Source: Xylogone sp. PMI_703
Lineage: Eukaryota; Ascomycota; Leotiomycetes
DNA length: 64,000 nt
NCBI GenBank assembly: GCA_021399445.1
Contig: JAJTUQ010000004.1
Span: forward strand, 3,286,001-3,350,000
Direction: 5' to 3'
In this document: positions 57,301 through 64,000 of the stretch, in pieces
Numbering within the stretch: position 1 is the stretch's first letter
How the letters are laid out: every line of letters starts with the position of its first letter
Notes under the pieces: generated by a model
The model's database searches: none
Told to the model about the DNA's origin: nothing
The model's input: only the letters and a program-made list of their open reading frames with translations
Position numbers and translations under genes: made by a program

Positions 57301-60300
57301 ACGGGATTTGCCTTGCCTATGTGGAGATTTCTGCGTCCTTTTTTTTTTCAAGGCCACGGCACAAAACGTTATGGAAAAATAGCCGGAGAAGCTAAGGTCG
57401 AAAAGCCCCGACTAAGGTTTTTAGTCTCTTTGCTTTTCGGAGAAAATGAGATGCGTTTTGTGTAGTTTGTGATAAATGGTTTTATTCGTTTGAGATGGGG
57501 AAATACATGGCGTTGACCTGTGTGCCCCATAGCAATGTATGTCTAGTAAGCTATGAGGTTGGTCGGTACCCCTGTACCTTACATAAAAAGCTATTCAGCC
57601 AAAAGCAGGTCATCCATCACGTGATATTCATATCTCGTGAGATTATGCAGGAATCGGAATCGGAAGTCATCTCCTTGATAGTAGCATTATCCTCGGGCAA
57701 TTTTATTTGTGCGTTCCTCATACAGGTTACACAGCAGCATTCCCCCTCATATCATACAATATCATACAGCAGGAATATATTTTTAGAACAAGAGAACAAA
57801 AAAAAAAGACTTAATCTGGAGAATGCCCACCTCATTGTAACAGTAGTAACGGTAACGGCAGCAATTACACCCCGAAATGTGAGGAATGGAGGGGAAAAAA
57901 GCAGGGCTAATTTATTGCTGTAACAAAGACGGAGCCTTATTTGACGAGGCTATGCTGCTGTGCACTCATGCAAGGCTTCGGAGATGAAACATTGATGAGG
58001 GAAAAATGTCTCTCTTAGTAACCGCCAGTCATGAATGTTAGTGGTGCCAGCTTGACAGCAACCACACACACACAAACTGAGCCACAAAGAGATAACAATA
58101 ATCCAGGAAAGCAGGGCCCGAGAAACGGAGATACGATTTGGGAGACGGAGATTGGAAAGGATACGAAGAGAACAAGTGCAGTGAAAGTGGACAGACTTTG
58201 GAACCTCCGAAGAGCAGATAGGAGCTGAAAACCACAGGAGGGCGAGACGCTCTGTGTACATGTACTGTACACAAATACTTTCCGGTTTGGGCCATCAAGT
58301 TGCACTATTATTGTTGACGACGCTGTGATCACATATGAGCGGGCGGCTAGGGTAATGAGTCGAACATGCCCCAGACAAAACACGCCAGGAGCCGGAGGAC
58401 CTCCTCTCAAGCACCTGTTTACACAATAAATCATCACCACTTATCTAAATTGCTGTTGACGTTGAGCGTGGCGGTGTTTTTGCGCTGGGCACAGATAGAC
58501 GCTCAGATAGACTCGTCTGGATCTTTTGCAGGAGACCAGGGCTTGCTGCTGGACGGTACTGGCCGTGCTGGGCGCTGATGATGCACGCGCGCGAGAAAGG
58601 GTGACGCGAACAGGAGGTCAGAAACCTAAGCCGCTTCGGGGTCAAGGGCGAAGGGCGGGGAAATTACGCTTTCGGCACCCGCTTAGGAGACACAACCGCA
58701 GTGGCTCTTTCGCCTTTTTCGCACGGCATATCGGTGTGTTCAACGCATGGGTTTGCTTTTGCTTGGGACCAGACAATCGCTCTGTCTCCCCCGGAGACCG
58801 CCTGCTTGGGACACCAGAGCAGGGAGAAAGGGCTAGATGCTAGATTAGAAGCCAAAAAAGCCCTTGCTTCATCTTCTCTGTCGGGATCATGCCTGAACGC
58901 TTGATGCAATCCACTTCTACAGCTGTAGGGATAGCACTTGTAGTCGGGTACTTCGGTTTGTGGCAGACGTTGGGCGTTCTACGAGGTACACTGTACCTGC
59001 ATGGTCTCCTATTCCCTTGCAGACTGGGATAACTGTCTGCACGTGGCCGCTCAGACGCTTTGTGACCTGTGTGTGGACGATGGCTGGGAGAGCCCGGTCT
59101 GAGTGAGCGTCTGGCGTCGCGCGGGTCTCCTACGAAACCCGAGCCTATCAGCGAGGGCATTGCGGACCAGAAATGAGGTGAGATGGGTGGCAGTTCCTCG
59201 AGATTATCAAAATGGCTCTTCATCTCTCTCTTGGCACTCTAGATGTGGGTTGCATGCACTACAGAACTTGTGTGTAGACCGCCGTGTACTGCTGACTCGT
59301 CCTGATCTGAGCAGCGCTTCTCCATCTCCGACGCCTAACACATGGGGCGGCGGAGCGGCGGACGGGCTAGACGGAGCAAGCGTGGAACTGGGGTACTTGG
59401 TGCAATGTACTGTCCTGTACATGCACAAAAGCTGTAGGCATGTATGTGTGTGTATGTGGAGTGGCTGGAGAGAGCTTTCTGGTCGCCGTGGTACAGCATA
59501 CCGAGCATATCAGATTTGCATGAGGCCCTGGAGCTGGAACGCGCATGGTAACTCCGACGGTGACATTGAACATCTTCAGTCATCACTGTAATTTGCTTGT
59601 TCGTACAGTCTGCGCTCTCGTACACGCTGCCCTGGGATAGGCTGGCTTGGCCCTGGTCCTGGTAAGACTCCTCCAAACCCTCGGAAAACGAGGCTCACGA
59701 TGGAGGGATGGTAGAGTTACACCGGGGTGGAGAAGCTGGACTGCCGTGCTGCTGGGTCTGGATCTGGAGGTCCAGGCCCAGATCCCCGTTGCCACGATGA
59801 TTTTCCGAGCGGGAGTGCAATGATGCACCCGCTAGGTCGCATCTCTGGCAGCGAGGATGCAGGGGCCCCTCATCCGAACAAGTAAACGAGGAGACGAGTC
59901 GTGACCACCAGTGTGCGTGCGTTGTTGTATGCAAAAGACAGCGCCAGCCACGATATAGGGCTTTCTTTCGTACCTGGTCCAATGGTAGATGGAAGCTACT
60001 GCCAAGGGCCTACAAGACGTCTTTGGGTTGCGTTTGATCCTGGTCTCAGCGCCAGCCCGGTCACCTCTGGCGCAAGACACCCAGAGCGTACTGCCGTGTC
60101 GGGTCCGCACTAAGCTGGTTCCAGGTCTGGGGAACTGCCAGAATCGGATGTAGATGAAGTGACTGCCGCTGGATTGGGAAAGCAATTGCACCTTCTGATA
60201 TTGCGGACATCTAGCACGATGCGGCACTTTGATGAAGGGGTCTGCTGCAGGTGGATAAAAATATCTCGGCCATGCGATCTGGAGACGTGACCCGGGAGTT

Positions 60301-63300
60301 CTCTGCGGGTGCAAAAAAATTTACCCCTCCTTGCGTCTTGCAATGCTGCGAACAGCTTCCTGGGACTGGAGTATCGTCGTTTATACGTCATAACTCTGCT
60401 GATACCACACGTTCGGTTTAACTCCACATGGTCTGGGACTACTGCGATAAGCTACGAGACTTGTGGTAACGTCCTCCGTTTGTGGGTTACGTTGTGGCCA
60501 CTGATTCAAACAAGTGAGCTCTGATTTCCTGGTTCATGGAGAAGGTCTAGCTCCCTTAGTGAGTTGAGTGCAAAGTGAGAATGAAAGCGCTCTGAGCCGG
60601 CCCGGAGCATCTAGGCCAGCCCATCGTCAGTCTTTCCTCGGAGCTGGTGAGACAGGGCTTTGGGCTGAAGCAGATACGTTGGGGTCTTCACCGGTTGAGG
60701 TTGAAGTTTGGATCAACCTTGCAGTGGTATCAGAGCCCATTCATCGCCACACAAGCCATTCCCGATCGCGTTTCCATTGTGACGGGTGAGACCGCAATCG
60801 GCGAGATCTCCAGAGCGCTCTAGGCTTTCCTGTGGTCGTGGGCTACCGCTCCCATGCGTCCCTCATGTACCGGTACTGTGTTTGTAGTCCGCCCCCACGT
60901 TTCGAACCACGGATTGGGAAGATGCTACTAAACGTGCTAAGCAGCTAAGGTAACTACCGTGCGTCGCTATACAACTCCTCGACTGCGGCTAGAGCTGGCT
61001 CGCATGGTGACAGATTCGTACCGGAGTCATGGCCGTGGCCATGGGCGTTTCACGAATATAGCATTGTTTTGAGGGGTGAGACGGGGTCAGGACCTTCTTG
61101 CAAGAAAGCAACATCATAGCGTACCCGGAGATTTGGATGGCCGTGCTCTTGTCGACGCGTCATGCCTAATTACCGTGGTTTGATACAGTTACGGCAACTC
61201 TCGTATGTTGAGGCTCTGCGACACGAAGGAAATTACAGACAGGGAGAGTACGGGTTCCCGCGCAGGCCGTGCCGAGGTAGGATTGAATCCTTCTTCGAGC
61301 GCTGCAGCGCAAGATCTGTAATCAAGGCAGAATCGTACCAGTGGGGTTGCTCTCTCATCTCTGCATTCGGGGCCGAAATGGGTGAAGATTTTAAGCCGCA
61401 GACGGGCTTTTGGGCCGAGCTTTGGAGGACGCTAGAGTTCCGTTTTCCTCCCTGAAGGATTTTCTTAATTGCACATCTTATGCACATCCTTTCGATATGG
61501 GGCGTGCCGACGGACCAGTCGCAACTGGTGGTCTCCTGGCAGGGCCTGCTTAGGTGACGGACATCCCTGTGAGCGTCACCCTTTGCGCAGATTCGCCTGG
61601 GGCTTCGTTCCTTCGGCTGGGCCGGGGCTTGTGGCATCGCTTAGGGCATTCGCTTGACAACTCGACGTTTGCACCTCAAGGGCCCTTTTTGCTGGTGGGC
61701 TGGTGGGGTACCGAGCCTGTACTGTATCGCGGAGTGGCCAGTGCGCAGTGAGATGTACCGCCCAAGAGCGACGATACGTACCGTGTGCCGGTACCGCTGC
61801 TGACCTCTTGGCTGTACTGTACTGTACTGCACTGTGTACTGAGGTAGCCTGGTTTGGTGCTCCTACTGCCATTTACCCATTGCTTTTTCGCTATCATCCG
61901 TTGTCCAACGTCCATCTTCCACGAGATTCTCGAACAGGGTGACCTGCAGCACTCTAGAAGGTCCGAGAGGATGCAACTGTCAGAAAAGGAGAGAGCTGGA
62001 TGCACGACGTGCAGCACACAACATGCCATTACCTTGTTCAGCTTCAAGTCGTAGCCATTTGGACAAAGTATACACCGTGAAAGGGCACAGGGTGGTACCG
62101 ATGGCCCGTTCGATGCCAATGGACGGGATATGTCATGCGCTCAACAAACAAACCAGCATCATCTGCTCTCATCATCATGGTACCGTCCACTCCAGCCGCA
62201 GCCAGTGCAGCAGCCTTTTTGTTTCTCTGCCTTCTCTGTCTTCTCTGGGCCCGTCGCGGAGAGATTGGTCACGAGTAGAGTACCACCGTGGTGTTGATGT
62301 GATGGTGCTGGTGGTGCCGGAAAGGGTTGTGGTACTACGGGTGGTTGCCCTACGGTACCGCGAAAGGTGGATGTTGCTGGCTTGGTGCTGCGGGACACAG
62401 CAAGCGCAGATGCACGTCCCAGGGCAGTGGGCAAGGGGTCCGGGCCAGAAATAGAACACCGCGCCTCGAACGACCAGCCCCTCGCCAAATCTTCGCTACC
62501 GACGAGCCCAATTAACCTTCTCCATCAGTGTAGTTTATCTCGAGCCTCTCGATGAAGGTGGTGGGCTGCCAGACAGACCGGATGCAAGATGCGCGCTAGG
62601 GTGATGCCGACGACTTTCCTCGGACTTGGGAACCTCCTGCTCCCCTTCATCGAGGTCAGATTTTCTGGAGTATGGCGGTGCACGAGTCTGCATGCTCATT
62701 TACCCTTCGTATTCAACTCGAAACCACTGGACATGAGCGGATGGCAGCTGAATCTTCTGATGTTTGGAGACGCAGAGTCAGAGTGACAGGCAAAGGACAC
62801 TATCGAAAAGGATCCGTATACTGGCCAATTACTCAGCTGCCAATCGCAACTGGATTGCACCCTTCTGCAGCGAGAGAAGGAGGAAAAAATTTTCGATAGC
62901 GAGACGCGAGGTCATGATCGCGGCAATACAAACGATGGTGGTGGTGGTTGGGATCGGAGTTTGGGGTTAGAGTTGTGAGTTGTGCGTGAAAACGTGATAG
63001 AGTGATGATATCGCAACCAGTGGAGTGAAGTAGCCCATGCGCCTTATTCGTCTGAACCGTCTCAAGGTTCTTCTTGGAGGTCGTCGATTGGGAGCTGCTG
63101 GGTTGGCTGCTGGGCTGGGAGAGGGCCCGCGGAGCCAACGCCAGCGCTTCCGCGAAGGGACAGCTGGCTCGCGCTCTCGCACGTTTTGGGACTGCTGGTG
63201 GACCAGAGACTCCGAGTAAGGCTCCTGTGAAGCTCCCCATTCGCCCCAGCGCACGTCGCACCGGTTCTGCCAAACCTGCCAGACTCCCAAAGAGGACGAG

Positions 63301-64000
63301 CGAGGCCCCAGGCTGGCGCCGAGGGACAGGCTGAAGGTTGGATGATGGTTCTCTTCGTCCTCTGCTCTCACTCACACTCACTCACTCACCTCACTCTCTG
63401 TGCTGTGAGCTCTCTGGCATCCCTGCGCGTACCTGAGCAGTGAGTGGCACCGCGCCCCGGTTTGCTGCAGCGCTGCTGTGGCTAATCACCGCCTCGTTCC
63501 CCGGCCACAGCAGAGGAGTGCAGCAACATGCCGCCATTGCTGTGGTCTACTGTCGACTACTCTACAGCTCTACAGCACTACTGTGCTGTCCTGTACCGTA
63601 GTGGGCGGCTGGTGCTTGCGCTGGCGCTGGCTCAACCTCTCTGACGGAACAAGCCCGCAGCGATCCAAGGCACTCTGGTACAGATCCAAGAGAACGGGCT
63701 CCTTGCCGCCTGGGGAGAAGAGGGTAGCACCGTCCCAGTTTGCAAGACCTGATCAGCCTGACCTGACCTGTACGGTACCGTAATGAGTCGACTGGCTGTC
63801 TCACACGATGCCTTCACAATTTGCAGCATGGGCGGCAGTGGCTCGGAGGGTTGGTGCGCTCGTCCTCTCGCAAGCAGATCCGACCAAACGAGACGCGGCT
63901 CGAGCCCCAGTCCAGGGAAGGGAGAAAGCAAAAGCACCGCGAGCCGGAGGAAGGCCCCAGGAGCAGCATCGGGTCGGCAACGACGTTCTCAACGATGCAG
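54308..64000. other. Gene desert 2 (about 9.7 kb) to window end
   Basis: No supportable gene. The longest frames (for example 55515-56066, 59832-60314, 61939-62454, 62833-63381) have no domain, no plausible splice partners and biased composition. The left part (to about 58 kb) is AT-rich with A tracts; the right part is GC-richer. GTAC-centred words recur (56.43, 58.26, 59.41, 61.8, 62.1-62.35, 63.59, 63.77 kb). No tRNA, rRNA, terminal inverted repeats or transposase remnants were recognised. A gene may begin just beyond 64 kb, making part of this a long upstream region. Confidence 0.6.
61812..61842 (+). repeat. ACTGT/GTACTGT tandem cluster
   Basis: Three overlapping GTACTGT units followed by variants over about 30 bases; self-complementary around TACTGTAC-like cores. 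See findings. Confidence 0.75.

Noticed and set aside
62833..63381. 182-codon frame near the right end
   Set aside because: Arg/Ala/Ser-rich, opposite frames equally open, no homologous motif.
1..64000. CRISPR arrays, operons, ribosome binding sites, attachment sites, insertion sequences
   Set aside because: Intron-bearing eukaryotic DNA; no regularly spaced direct repeats and no transposase or terminal inverted repeats recognised.

Overview
This window is nuclear DNA of a filamentous ascomycete. I favour class Eurotiomycetes, probably Eurotiales, from the mix of gene families; that placement is inference and no marker gene here settles it. The evidence for a fungus is many short introns (about 40-200 nt) with GT...AG ends and CTAAC/CTAAT-like branch sites, two Zn2Cys6 transcription factors, a fungal-type MFS sugar porter, a GH53 galactanase, and yeast-like housekeeping proteins (Dis3/Rrp44, Nug1, Sem1, Vps9, Iml2, Rsc7). 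Exons were joined by hand from reading frame, splice signals and family expectation. Every joined exon set keeps the frame.

Layout. 0-2.4 kb: 3'-truncated gene for a large low-complexity protein (-). 4.3-7.5 kb: GNAT acetyltransferase (+) convergent with a BRCT-containing family X DNA polymerase (-). 9.3-18.7 kb: accessory-looking block of MFS sugar transporter (+), small two-TM membrane protein (-), Zn2Cys6 factor 1 (-) and, divergent from it, Zn2Cys6 factor 2 (+). 19.6-32.3 kb: conserved helical-repeat-like protein (-), VPS9/CUE Rab5-type exchange factor (-), ASNSD1-like asparagine-synthetase-domain protein (+), secreted GH53 endo-galactanase (+), Mpv17/PMP22 membrane protein (+), proteasome subunit Sem1/Dss1 (-). 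33.1-39.4 kb: Iml2/TTC39 protein (+) and chromatin-remodeller subunit Rsc7/Swp82 (-). 47.1-54.3 kb: exosome nuclease Dis3/Rrp44 (+), nucleolar GTPase Nug1 (-), HAD sugar/glycerol-phosphate phosphatase (+).

Two long stretches, 39.4-47.1 kb and 54.3-64.0 kb, contain no gene I can support. They carry many short repeats (CTG/CAG, CAT, GGT, GGCTG, GA, pyrimidine tracts) and repeated GTAC-centred words (TACTGTAC, GGTACCG and variants) that are conspicuous there and not noticed in the gene-dense parts. I see no transposon, RNA gene or telomere repeat in them.

Functional themes: RNA and ribosome housekeeping (Dis3, Nug1), protein turnover and trafficking (Sem1, Vps9, Iml2), DNA repair (family X polymerase), and plant-polysaccharide or sugar use (GH53 galactanase, MFS porter with a triple CreA-like site upstream, two regulators beside it). 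No complete secondary-metabolite cluster or obviously novel multi-gene system is visible. The best leads are the transporter/regulator block, the gene deserts with their GTAC words, and several micro-exons that automatic annotation would probably miss.
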